Assembly: GCA_036877525.1 (NCBI GenBank)
Contig: JAZGTH010000088.1
Location: forward strand, 2,212,501 to 2,276,500
Origin: Chromobotia macracanthus
Taxonomy: Eukaryota; Chordata; Actinopteri; Cypriniformes; Botiidae
Direction: 5' to 3'
DNA: 64,000 bases
In this document: positions 1 to 11,576 of the stretch, piece by piece
Layout: each line of letters opens with the position of its first letter
Numbering within the stretch: position 1 is the stretch's first letter
Notes under the pieces: model-generated
The model's input: the letters and a program-made list of their open reading frames with translations, nothing else
What the model was told of the DNA's origin: nothing
Databases searched by the model: none
Program-made: the position numbers and the translations under genes

Positions 1-1075
1 AGCAGCGACAGTCCGGGCAGCCCGGTGTCCTGCAGGCGCGCAGACACCCCGTCTCCCCGCGGCGCTCCCGGTGCGCTCCACCTCCAGACCGGAATCATGC
101 ATAAACCAGGTCTGATCAGTCTCCCGCACCCGGGACTCGCGTCTCTCACACAGGGCTCGATTCCGGGCATGTACACGGCTCCCGTGTACCCTCTGTCCGC
201 TTTGGGAGGCCAGCACCCGGCTCTGGCGTACTCGGGTTTTACGCAGCTGACGCAGCCGTACCCGGAGCAGCTGAAGGCGGCGGCGATGGCTGGATCTTTA
301 CCCCTGGAGCACTGGATACGAGCCGGGATCATGATACCACGACTTCCCGATTACACCTGTGAGTGGGGCATCATTCCGTTATGTGGTTTATTAATACACA
401 ACATATGTGTATTAATAAACGGATCAGTGCATGCACATTCACATATACATCTCAGATACTCTGTTAACATACTTTGTGATAGTGTTGAAGTGAATTGTAG
501 TGAATTTGAAGTGAAATTGAAGTGAAACTCATATTTGCACCATTCTGTATAAACTAATTCAAAACGAACATTAATGAACCATTAACAGATCGGTTGCTGT
601 TTTCAGATGTGTCCAACATGTGCAGACATTTACAAGTGCATATATAAAATAACATATAGTGTAAATTTCTATGTGTGTATAAGTATTATATAAAGTAGTA
701 TGATATTATTAAAGTTTGGTAAAGCGTTAAAACATGCGTTTTAACTCTTTCATAACCTTGTTGAGTGCCTCTCAGCAGCGTTACAACTTCTTACTCCATA
801 GTAATGTTTTAATTCATCAAAACTGAGTTAATGTGTCCTAAACTAGACATAAAGATAAAAACCGAATACAGCAAAAGACAATAAAACGAGGTCACGTTCA
901 TTTCATTAGTTAATTACACAAGAATGATATTCTTTTATTTGTGCACATCATAATAATATTGTCATCATCTAAAACTTAATTTCGTTGCATCATTACCATT
1001 GTGATACTGTATGCAAATATTGTGAAGGCTCACAAAATCCATCTCAGCATAATCAAAGGTGAGGAAAAGCAGAGA

Positions 1076-1116
<41 letters not shown>

Positions 1117-3331
1117 CTGTGACTCTTCAAATACACAGAGTTAATTTGTCACTAAACCATTATGATGTTTATGGGTTGATGATAGAATATTAAATTGAAA
1201 TTGTGGTCGTCATGAAATTAGATGAAGATTTGTTTAGTTTACATATTTTATATATATATATATATACACACACTTTGCTCTTTTACTATACTATATACAC
1301 TATATGTGCCATACATTACAACACTGTATAGACATGATTAAAGGTTATTTTATTCTTAGATACCTAAAGAAAATGACTCAGCAGTAAAGTCATTTTGACT
1401 CTCTGATTAAACAATCATCTCTACTGTGTATCAGGACTTATATCAAACTGTAATAATATAATTTTATTTTTGGCTTCTTTATAAAGCTGTAAATGTCAGC
1501 CTGATTTAAACTGGCTTTGTGCAAAAGTGAAACAATAAACAAACGTCTCAAACATGCTGCAGTTCATCAATGAAAACCCAAAAGTGTTCATTGAATTTTC
1601 ATTAAGTTAATGGCTCACTCCAGCGTTTTACAGCCACCTGCCGCAACCACTGCGTTCAACAATAACCCGCAGTACAGCTATTACAGTAAATGATAGCCGC
1701 AAATTCTGCCCTTTCTTTTGTGTGTGTGTTTGCCCTGCAAGTCCTTGACATGATATAAAAGAGACAAAAATCTCATAAAAATAATTTTCATGTGGATTAC
1801 AGTGGCTTGCATCCTTTTTCCCTGGTGCTTAATTTTTATATAGAGGCACAAGAGGGCCAATATTAATTTGTAACAGATTTACAGTTTTATCAATGTTATT
1901 AGCGCAGGCTTTTAGGAGAAATGCTGCTAAATGTTTATGCCCTTAGTTTAAAGTTGAAATTAGATTAACATAAAGTTATGTTAAACTTGCTTGTTTTGGA
2001 CAAACATGTAACCTTGTGTATTAAACTTTGATGTGTAACTCGCCCCAGACCAGAATGACATCTTGCATGAGAAAAAATGTTATGATTTTCTTTGAACTTG
2101 GTTTTAATCTGGCTGATGATAAAACAGTGGAAAACATCCCATAGACTTACATGAAAGGAGACACCCGAGACAAATCTAAACACCAGAATCTCATTGTGAC
2201 TTGAGATGGGCTTGTTTTACTTGGGCTGGTAGGAAACCACCTAGTAATTCACCAAAAGACTTTTGTAACTGACTTGCAACAGACTGGCAACATGCACTGT
2301 CAGCAAGTTATCCAAAAGGGAGAGTCTCTCAAATCTGGTTGTATTTATTGTTGATATTTTTCTGTGCATGTAGTGACACTGCATAACGTGGTCTTTTGTA
2401 TACAGTCTGTTCATATGTAAATCTGATAATGTTCTTATTGTTTCTGCATGACTTACAGCCGCACCGCAATCTGGCATGATGGGAAAATGTCGCAGACCAC
2501 GGACGGCTTTCACCAGTCAACAGCTACTAGAGCTGGAGAATCAGTTTAAACTTAACAAGTACCTCTCACGACCCAAGCGCTTTGAGGTCGCCACGTCACT
2601 TATGTTGACTGAAACACAGGTGAGGCAGGAATGTCTCCTAAAAGACAATCTTCAGTAAACATTTTAACTGTGTACGGCCTCCCTGAATTATCGCTTCATT
2701 GTTTTCCTCACCTTGTAAGTCGCTTTGGATAAAAGCATCTGCTAAATGTCTAAATGTAAAATATTCCAGACACAGGCCAAACAATATACTTAGAATAATT
2801 ACAATCATTTTGCAAAGGCATGACAAGTGACAGTCTGGACACGATAAAAAACAGTATCAAAATTTAAGGTTTTATAAATAAAGTGAGTGAGTGACCAAGG
2901 AGCCTTTATGTGTGAGAACTCACTTCATTGTTTCTTCATTCTGTGTGTGTTGACAATAACAGGTGAAGATCTGGTTCCAAAACCGTCGAATGAAGTGGAA
3001 ACGCAGTCGTAAGGCTAAAGAACAGGCTGCACAGGTGGAGGCTGAACGTCAAAGAGGAGGAACCAAGTCCACCAATGAGAGGCCAGGAAGAGACAGCCGC
3101 AGGGCCTCCGTTCAGGGTGTGGATGAGCAGGAGGATGTTGATGAGGAAGATGAAGAGTACAACGAGAAGGACAAAGGAAAACACAAGTTTATTAACAACC
3201 TCGACATCCAACGTTCCACAGACTTCCTGCACCACACGGCTGAATTAGGATACCACGCAGACAGCTCGCTCTCCGACGATGACATGGAGGAAGTGGGAGG
3301 GGCTGAGAGGAAGATTGGGGCTGGGTTATGA
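1..3331 (+). CDS. mnx2: Mnx-family homeobox transcription factor (mnx2-like), 5' partial
   Basis: Three exons are visible: 1-358 (open from the window edge, so the 5' end lies upstream), 2459-2619 and 2963-3331, joined by GT-AG introns with matching phase. Exon 1 carries the conserved Mnx segment containing GQHPALAYS and the EHWIRAGIMIPRLPDY block. Exons 2-3 encode a full homeodomain starting at CRRPRTAFTSQQLLELE, with the recognition helix VKIWFQNRRMKWKR (Gln50, Asn51). The intron falls between homeodomain residues 44 and 45, a common position for homeobox introns. The C-terminal tail is acidic (VDEEDEEYNEKDKGK) and stops with TGA at 3329-3331. Mnx proteins are nuclear DNA-binding regulators of motor-neuron and pancreatic cell identity. 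Family membership is certain from the homeodomain. The mnx2 assignment rather than mnx1 is inference from divergence outside the homeodomain and from the stk16/tubulin neighbourhood. The N-terminal repressor region is not in the window. Confidence 0.9.
1071..1116. repeat. (GA)n microsatellite
   Basis: An almost pure GA dinucleotide tract of about 46 bp with one C interruption, inside mnx intron 1. Confidence 0.95.
1251..1266. repeat. (TA)n microsatellite
   Basis: A short TA run followed by CACACA, inside mnx intron 1. Confidence 0.9.
2713..2760 (+). mobile_element. SINE/LINE 3'-tail fragment
   Basis: This stretch contains the widespread fish retroposon tail with GTCGCTTTGGATAAAAGC followed by CTGCTAAATG and repeated AAATGTAAA. 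It sits in mnx intron 2 and no tRNA-like head is seen. A related copy in the opposite orientation with a tRNA-type B box lies at 13285-13410. Confidence 0.7.
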
Positions 3332-4300
3332 AAAGACAGATCCAAGGTGCATCAAAATGGAAACGGAGTTGCTATAAACATAATGCAAGAACTGAGTGCA
3401 ATACTATACAGACCTGTGAAATGGAGTGACTATGGCAACAGTATCAGTAACAGTATAAGAACTCTGAAAAACTGGTTACACACCGAGAGACACACACATT
3501 TGACCTGTAATCATTCTGTGTTGTGTTGGTAATACTGCAGGACTTTTGGGTTCTGGGTTTCATTTCAGATCATTATCTGAAACGTGTGTTATGTCTTCAT
3601 GAAGATTTACATGTTCATTTATTGTTTCTTCACTGTAAATAGCATCAGATGTTTGAGGATCTCGCAAATATTCTGTTAATCTTCTACACATTTACTGAAC
3701 ATTTAATAATAAAAAACTCCACAGTGAACAAATCACTACATTTAACTACATTGACTAAATGCAGCTCTGCGGAAATTATGACTTTATTACCTGTAGGGTT
3801 TTAAAGCCAGTTATGATTCCTGGATAAAGTCCACAATCAAGGTCACATCATTCAACACAAACAGAATAACACTGAATCTGTTTGAATTATTAAATGATTC
3901 TTCTTTCATTCATATTAAATGATTTTTCATTTGTGTTATTTGAGTTTGCACTCTGGTTGAGAGGTTGATTTTCAGGTTCTACGTACTAAATATTTATTTG
4001 TATAGAAATATGTAATAAAATATGTACACCACTACTGAATTTGACTCATTGTGTAGAATTGAAACATCTGCCTCCCACATGCCACCCAACATTCATTCAC
4101 TTGTGTAGCTAAAGGGGAGCGAGCTGAAGGCATGTACATTCTTAAAGGAAGTGTGTCACACGTGTTTGCCGTCTTTAACATTATTTAAACCAGTGTGTGT
4201 AAATTATTTACATTAAATGATGCAGGAACGGTGGATGCACAGTTATATTTATGCGATATTTGTATGTGTTGTCGTAAATTGATGAAAATAAAAAGCAAAA
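3332..4300 (+). other. mnx 3' untranslated region and candidate poly(A) sites
   Basis: The region downstream of the TGA is AT-rich and non-coding. AATAAA hexamers occur at 3708-3713 and 4287-4292. Either could end the transcript, and the sequence alone does not decide which. Confidence 0.6.
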
Positions 4301-4488
4301 CACAATTGTATGAGTCTGCATCTTTAAATGTTCAGCTGTGATGAGAACGTTTATTACTGTTTTAGAAGTCATGTTTTACATGTTCAAGAAACTAAAAAAC
4401 AAAAACAAAAATAAGCAACAATTATGGGACGGTAAAAGCTAAAATGAACTATAATGAACTAAAATGAATGAAATGAATATATTTCACA

Positions 4489-4751
4489 GGGATAGTTGAA
4501 CAAAAATGAAACATTTTCCATTATTTACTGACATTTTTCTTCTGTGGAACACAAAAGAAGATATTTTGAAAAATGTCTCTGTGGTTTTGTGTGCATACAG
4601 TGGAAGTCAATGGATGCCACTGTTGTTTGGTTACCAAAGAACTTCAAAATATCTTTTATTGTGTCAGAAGCAAATAAAGTTACACAGGTTTTGAATGACA
4701 CAAGCGTGAGTAAATAATGGAAGAACTTTCATTCTTGACGTATACCTTTAA
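4489..4751. mobile_element. MITE with AGGGATAGTT / ACCTTTAA ends
   Basis: A palindromic teleost repeat. The left end resembles GGGATAGTTCACCCAAAAATG and the right end is its degraded inverted copy. The middle contains GGAAGTCAATGGATGCCACT and TTTGGTTACCAA. The same family is at 17056-17310 in an alpha-tubulin intron. It is non-coding and old. The family name was not verified. Confidence 0.75.
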
Positions 4752-5504
4752 ATGATTATTATTATTAAGCCATGTAAAAAGTCTTGAATTCTTCAGCTAT
4801 GTGCCGCGCTCTCCTGCCTCTGACAACGACGATGATTAACATGCTGTGGATGCAATTCTACCCATAATAAACCAGCTGTGATTGGTTATTTACAGCCCCC
4901 GCTCTCAAATATAATTTACTAAGGCCAGTTTACTGATAGTGAAATAATTTAGTTAATGAAGAGTGAGAAAAATCATCACCCCCCGGTGATGTCATCACAC
5001 TGCATTCACAAAATAAATAAATAAAATGACAAGAGCATGACTAAAACAAGGCGTTTTATTAGCCGTTTGTGTGAGGGCGGTGATTAAACGCAGAACTAGC
5101 AGAGGCTACAGAACAACCTGCTTATATTGTATAATGATGAAATGCATTTTTAACTGGCTGGTGCCTCTTCCTTGTTAAAACTCAACAAGACCTGAGCAGC
5201 AAGGACAAGCTTTTCAGGTTTGTTTTTTGCTCATTTTTAAAGATTGAACTGCAGAGGATCATTTTCCAGGCAGAGTAAATTGTCTGCCCTCCTGACGGTG
5301 ATTATGTAGTTTCCTGAGGGTGGTGAACTTGTCTTGTCAATGAAACCCCTTAAAGGTTTTACACCAGGCAGGTTTCAAAGTCAGGAGAAGGACTCCTTGT
5401 GCTGGTGGCCTGACTCAGGTAAATTATACATCCAGAAGAGCGTATACTTTATGTATAGACAGTATTCATGTTACTGTATTGTTAAATGAATTGTTGACCT
5501 ATAA

Positions 5505-5560
5505 TTAAAACCACCTACAACACCTTAGCAACAGCATGGCAACAGGCTAAAATCACCTAG
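5505..5560. repeat. Degenerate GTTGCTA-type repeat
   Basis: CACC TTAGCAAC and CATGGCAAC words match the reverse of the GTTGCTAGG/GTTGCCATG repeat seen in longer form at 44045-44290 and 58915-59140. Confidence 0.5.
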
Positions 5561-5704
5561 TCTAGTAATAACATTATTTGGTGTCTACTGTGATATAATC
5601 TGAAGTAAATATTAGCATCATAAATCCTAATAAATATTCCTAAATGCTTCGAATTTTAAACCAAATAAGACACGATAGCATTTATGGTCTTATTATCGTT
5701 GCTA

Positions 5705-6012
5705 CCCAGCTAAAATTTTTAGGTTGTAAGAATGTTTTCCCTCATTTTTACATGAAGTAACTTAAAATTGTTAAAATTAAAAAGTTCAAATTGTTATTTT
5801 GAATGTTGTATTAACGCTATTGATTGGTTATAGGACAGTTATTCATAAGTTTTAATTCTGTAACATTTTTAAAATGTTACACTAACAACTTAAGAATAAC
5901 GTTTTTGATATACATGATATATAACCTAAATAAACAGTCTTGCAAAAATGATAACCTTGAGAGAACTTTAAGAGAACGTTCCCCATCGTTCTAGGAATGT
6001 TCCCTGTTAGCC
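5705..6012 (+). mobile_element. TACCCAGCTAAC inverted-repeat element, copy 1
   Basis: The left end is TACCCAGCTAA, followed by TTTTAGGTTGTAAGAATG. The right end has GGAATGTTCCCTGTTAG. The interior carries the family landmarks GTAACATTTTTAAAATGTTAC and AACAACTTAAGAATAACG. The forward orientation is defined by the AGGTTGTAAGAA end coming first. Confidence 0.85.
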
Positions 6013-6830
6013 GAAGACGCTGACTACCTTTTTCTTCTAAACATGATGCCATTGACTAAAAGTCATGTGCATGAGCTTCAAAAATACTAATATTTTACAC
6101 ATGACTCTCCTCTGGTCTCATGCTTTTATCCACATGAAAATGTCAATTTCATAGAGAAATAAGTAAATGCGACTCTACCAATTTGTCTTGCCACAAATCA
6201 GGAACAACAACTTGAGCGACGCGATCTCGTAAAATATTTATATGCTGTAGTTTAATCAATCAGCGTCATTACGGGAATATGAACAGATTGTGATCTTTTA
6301 AAGCAATCACCCGTATTGCTTCAGGTTTTGCTTGGCCATGTCGTGTCACTTAAGCTAATGGGAAGGTAAGGGAACGAGAAACCAGGCCCATAAATTCACA
6401 TCTGTCGCGACTTTAACCGTGGCCCAAACACGCGAAAAAGGCCAAGTTTCGGTAATAAACTTTATTGAAAACGGTCGAGCCTTTTCTCTTTAACGCCAAT
6501 GTTGTTTTCAGGACAGGTATTTATTACGCTTGCGGGAAATCCATCAAACAGATGCGAAATGTGTTTTAATAATCAAGATAAGCGACAAGCTAGCCGTGAC
6601 GATGATTACGATTGGGCAGGAGTCAGTGAAAGGCCATGTTTGTTTTTCCCCACCGCAATAAATAATCAGCCTATCCTTGAGCTGTGATTTCTACACGTTC
6701 ACTTAGAAAGTGTCTGGTGTTTACTTTATACACTAGAGGCTAATCTGAATGTCCCAAAGTTGAATCAAACGCAGTATATTTATAACTGATTGTGATATGA
6801 TATTAATGACACGTCCAACTCTCTTTTCTC

Positions 6831-7177
6831 CTAGCTAACAAATTTAGGTTGTTAGAACGTACCTCTAACGTTTCCATTAAGTAACAAAAACATTAAAAAT
6901 GTTATTTTGAATGTTCTAGGAATGTTCAAAATATATTAGCCATGCCAAGACATTATATTAGCGTTTTTTGCTTGGTTATAAGAATGTTATTCAAACTATT
7001 TTAATTTTGTAATGTTATTAAAACACTCCACTAACAACTATAAATGTTTTTGATATGTGATTTATAACATTAAAAAATTGTTCTACTAACATTACTGCAA
7101 GAATATTTTTTGATTACTTTGAATAACCTTTCGGGAGAACGTTAGCCAACGTTCTGAAAATGTTCCCTGTTAGCTGA
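6831..7177 (+). mobile_element. TACCCAGCTAAC inverted-repeat element, copy 2
   Basis: Forward orientation. It starts CTAGCTAACAAATTTAGG and ends with AGCCAACGTTCTGAAAATG followed by TTCCCTGTTAGCTGAG. Full length. Confidence 0.85.
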
Positions 7178-7794
7178 GCTGGTGCCCAATAAAGCAAAAT
7201 GGTTGCATTAGATGCACTCCCTGATGCAGATACATGCTTTGCATGTGTCATCAACAATCAGTGTTGAGTCGGTCAAAATGGTGCATTCAGTGTAAAGTTT
7301 GCAGGTAAACAGTTTAACAGCACTTTGACATGCTTTGCAATGCGACACATTTACTCTGGGTTTTCCAGCCCCTCCCAATAGCCTTTTATGGCAGATCTTT
7401 GATTTACTGAACTCCAGAAACACTGGAGGATCAAAGGCACTCAACACTGACCCATAATCCCAGACTAATTAAATAATTCACTAACTGATTCATCGCCAGA
7501 TCAATAAAGCTGTGGATGGTTTATGGTGTTGGTATAGTACTCTGTGACCAATTGGTTGGCAACTACAAAGATGCATTTTTATCAGTGGCACTTACCAAGA
7601 CAAACATCACAATTACTATTGCTTAAGCATTAGTTACAGGATTTTAACTAACTAACTAACCAACCCTTTCCCATAAGTTAAAGCTGGCCATGTAACTCTT
7701 GTACTTTAGATGATTTTCACCTGATGGACAGAACAGATTTTTTTTACTTGGACTAGTAAGCAAATAACACACACAGAACATCTTAAAAATGTTG

Positions 7795-7865
7795 TGTAAG
7801 AATGCATTAAAAGCCACTCAGAACACCCTAGTGATGCCCTGGAAACCACCCACAACACACCTGTA
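7795..7865. repeat. Degenerate GTTGCTA-type repeat
   Basis: Contains AGAACACCCTAGTGATGCC and GAAACCACCCACAACAC, decayed units of the CAGAACACCCTAGCAACCACC type seen elsewhere in the window. Confidence 0.4.
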
Positions 7866-8342
7866 TTGTGTCAGCAGCTTTTTCTTAAAAACATAAAAAC
7901 CTTGTTTTAAAAACAAAGTTAATTCATATGAACATCATAAAATAGCAAAAAGATGAAAAAAATGACCAACAATTCCATTTATGAAAAAGCACACTTTAAG
8001 TGTAATGTATGGTCCTGGTTTTCTAGCATGCTAATAGCCAGACTAAAATATTGGCCTGGGACAAAACAAAGGTAGGTTTCATTTGACCTTGATGTGGATA
8101 AAAAACATGACATCATTTCATAGCCTGAGCGATGATGAGAGAAGCAACGGTGGACCAATGGGGTGACGGTCCTGCTCGCACTTCAGACCATAAATGTTGT
8201 TTCTGTATAATGAATGAGTGTCCAGAGAGACCCGAATGGACATAAAGCTGGATGGTTTGCATGGAGAGAAAATGCTAATTAAAGTGTATTTCACCTCTCA
8301 GCAACCATATATTTGTCTCAGCATTACATTTGTCTTCTAAAA

Positions 8343-8590
8343 CAGCAAGGGAACATTCAAAGTTATCAAAAAGCGTTCTTGCAGTAATGTTACTTGAACA
8401 TTTTTTTAACCTTCCATATCATATCAAAAATGTTATTTTTAGGTCGTTGGTGGAATGTTTTTTAAGTGTTATAAATTTTAATTTTTAATTTAATTTAAAC
8501 ATTTTTAGATTTTAGATTTACAACATTTTAGTAACATTTTTGGTACCTAATTGAAATGTCAGGCAAATGTTCCTTAAATTATTAGCTGGG
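8343..8590 (-). mobile_element. TACCCAGCTAAC inverted-repeat element, copy 3
   Basis: Reverse orientation and internally shortened. It starts near AAGGGAACATTC, has GTTATCAAAAAGCGTTCTTG, and ends ATTAGCTGGG followed by TA. Confidence 0.75.
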
Positions 8591-11576
8591 TACGAGGGCT
8601 GATTGACTTTTTGTAGTGGTTTAGTTGGCCACTGAAAATAAATATTTTCGTGAAGGTCAGCCACTAAATAAATAACATGAAAAACACATTGTTAGAGTGC
8701 CGATCTATCACTCACATCATTAGCTAAAAAGAGAAAATCTGCATTAATCTGCATTAAATCTGCATTCATCCAAACTGTCTGCTGTGTCGTTTAATACTGT
8801 AAGAGGCTTATCATGCATCATTGGAAGATGTATGGAAAAGTATTAATCCTTTGCAAATGTGTCTTTTGGCTGCAGTAAGAGGATGAATGCAGCATGCTAC
8901 TGTTTCACCTGTCCTGCAAATAGAACAAAAGTAACGTATTCAATATCTAAACACTGAAACGTATTATAAATCTACATTATACTATTATAATCTGATATAT
9001 CTCATGGTATTGAATGAAGATACTACAAGGCCCTTCAGAGGTTATCATGGTATAAATATGGTAATCGTGCAATAGCAGGATATATCAAGAACAGTGTATA
9101 TTATAAAATATAGTCACAAGAATTATTAGGACACTTAGACAACATTTAGAAATGTGCACAATAGATAACAAAACATCAAATCAAGTGGCATTTAAAAAAA
9201 CTCACTTTTCAAACAACATAAATGTTAGTAAAATGTGATTCTGCTAGGACACCTGTGTGAACCTAAAGGAACCAACTGTATACATCTACAAAAAATAACC
9301 TTCCCATCTGTTGGGTAAAAGTAATGCAAAATGACTGAATGAAAATTGGTTTTGAAAAATTTTATTGCCACTTGGTTTGATATTGTTATCTAATGCAGTA
9401 AAAATCACATTTCTAACTTTGACTACTTTCTGGAGCCACTTTTTGTCTGCACAAATCACTTCATATATCATAAACAACAAAATAACAACAGTCTATAGTT
9501 TAATGTGTAAAACACTGACCATGACTTAATATTTGTACCTTCACATTTCCTGGTCAGAACTGATGCCTCTCTGGTTAGAGACTATAAACAGCTTACACAA
9601 TATCACCCCCATGTGGTCACTCTGAAGTCTACAAGAACAGAATCCATATCAATACCAGACAACACTCCACCTGTCACCGAATTACACTTTATTCATCTTT
9701 AAAAAAAAAGAGAGAAAGAACAATCACATAACTGAATCTACAATCTTATGCCCTACACTTGCATAATAATGAATTCCTGAACAGAAGAGAGAAACCTGAA
9801 CTTGTGTGTTCATTCGAATGTCGTTTGTGTGACAGAGATTTGAGACACTAAAATGAGGACAATTAATCTGAAAGTTATGCTCATTCTCCTGAAACAATCA
9901 AAAGGTTTATACGGTTAAAGCATCAAAAGCAGAAATACAGCTCCTTAGTCACAGCTAAACCACCAAGCACACTAGTGTTTTAGTTAATGTAATCCAAGAT
10001 TACATTATAAAAATTATGATAAAACAGGACCTTTCACCCACTGTGGGTGAATCTCATGAAAACCGTCATTTGATTATTACATGCACAGTTAAAAATTTAG
10101 TGAACAAAAAGAATTATTTGCATATACAAACAAAGCCTACTTTAAGATGACAAAGATTTTCTTACATTGTGATATTTTCAGGACAATTAACTGTTTAAAT
10201 TGCAGGGTTAAATTGTACAGTAAACATACATCACTTATTATACTTGTTGATTAAATAAGTCTGTCTGGCTGGGATGTTTTTCGTGTTACGATAATGAAAA
10301 TATCAAAAAGGAAAACGTGCTTAATCATCATCAAAATAATGTTACAATGAAAAATCTTGGTGGTCCTAAAAATAGGCTTCATTTTCTTTATGCAAATATC
10401 TTGCAGCATTAAAACTCGTACTCAAAACATTTTAAACTGCTACATGTTTCTTTACCCTAGACCACCCTAATACTGTAAAAATAAAGGTACACTTGCAGCA
10501 AAATTGCATTTATATATTTATCCGTACCGTTTAAAACAAAGTCAACTTTAACTGGCTTTAAAACATTTGCACAGGCACGATCACCACATTTAAGTCCTCC
10601 AACAATCTCAGAAACAGTTAACTTAACACCACTTTCATTTGTTGACAAAAGCTAAACATTATAACTAACCACTCAGCTGTTAGTGTTACCTAAAGTTAAT
10701 CACAGCTTCCATCAGGAGACTAAAAGCCACCCTCATTAAACACAGGCAGAAGTCATTTCTGTGAAAGTCATTTATAAAACCTCTTACGTACGTTGTTGAA
10801 TTAATTGCAACAAATTCCATAATAATTTTAAGAGCGATTTACGTTAAAATGCTTCTACGAAATTATCTTGAGGCTCACAGACAGCAGCTTTATCTTTTAA
10901 AACACAAGACAACAAAGACTTCCTGACTCTAGCTTCCTTTAACTTAACCAACCTTGTATGTATCGTTTCCTAGGAGATAATGTCATTTATTAATTACATT
11001 TTGAACAAGCAAAATATCATTAAGATAACTTATAAATATAATAATAATTATTATGTTTCTTTCTAAGATCTAAGAATTGTGGCAAACCTCACTGAAGACA
11101 AATTACAATCAGAACACAATCAATTTGAACCAACAAGAGTCTGTGATGAAATAAACATTATAGTGAACTGAGCTGTTGCCCTCACTGGTGTGTAATATGC
11201 AACATTTTAACAAAAGGCTGTCAAGAACATGGCAGGGCCACATTTTACCCCAAAATCAAAAGAAAAAACAAAAGGAATGTAATTTTGCATAAAAACAATA
11301 AAGACTGTCATAAAAATGTCCCCTTATTTTTAATTTCGGGATAAAACATGACCTGAAAATGTTTTTGTGAGATCAACCAACAAAGACTAATACAACAGCC
11401 AGCACGACTGTGCGAGTGTATAACTGCAGCGTGCTGATGTCACTGAGGTATGAGAGCAAATATTTGCAATGCTGTGAGTTCAGAGAGTCCCTTCAGTCCA
11501 AAAGAGAGAGAGTGCATAGTCCAGAACATCCAGAGTCAACTCAAAATGAGAATCTCGCCGAGTGCGTGTGAAAGCA

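Larger units (their letters stand above)
359..2458 (+). other. mnx intron 1
   Basis: The donor is GTGAGT at 359 and the acceptor is TTACAG ending at 2458. The intron is AT-rich with a (GA)n tract at 1071-1116 and a (TA)n tract near 1251-1266. I see no exon, RNA gene or clear mobile element in it. Confidence 0.85.
4301..11576. other. Intergenic region between mnx (+) and stk16 (-), tail to tail
   Basis: I see no coding gene here. It holds one cyprinid-type MITE (4489-4751), three copies of the TACCCAGCTAACA inverted-repeat family (5705-6012, 6831-7177, 8343-8590) and degraded GTTGCTA-type repeats near 5505-5560 and 7795-7865. Blocks of non-repetitive sequence at 4795-5345, 6225-6690 and 8040-8300 retain scattered CpGs and homeodomain-type TAAT/ATTA words. 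The 9-11.5 kb part is plain AT-rich sequence and contains the 3' untranslated region of stk16, whose poly(A) site I could not fix. Confidence 0.75.
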
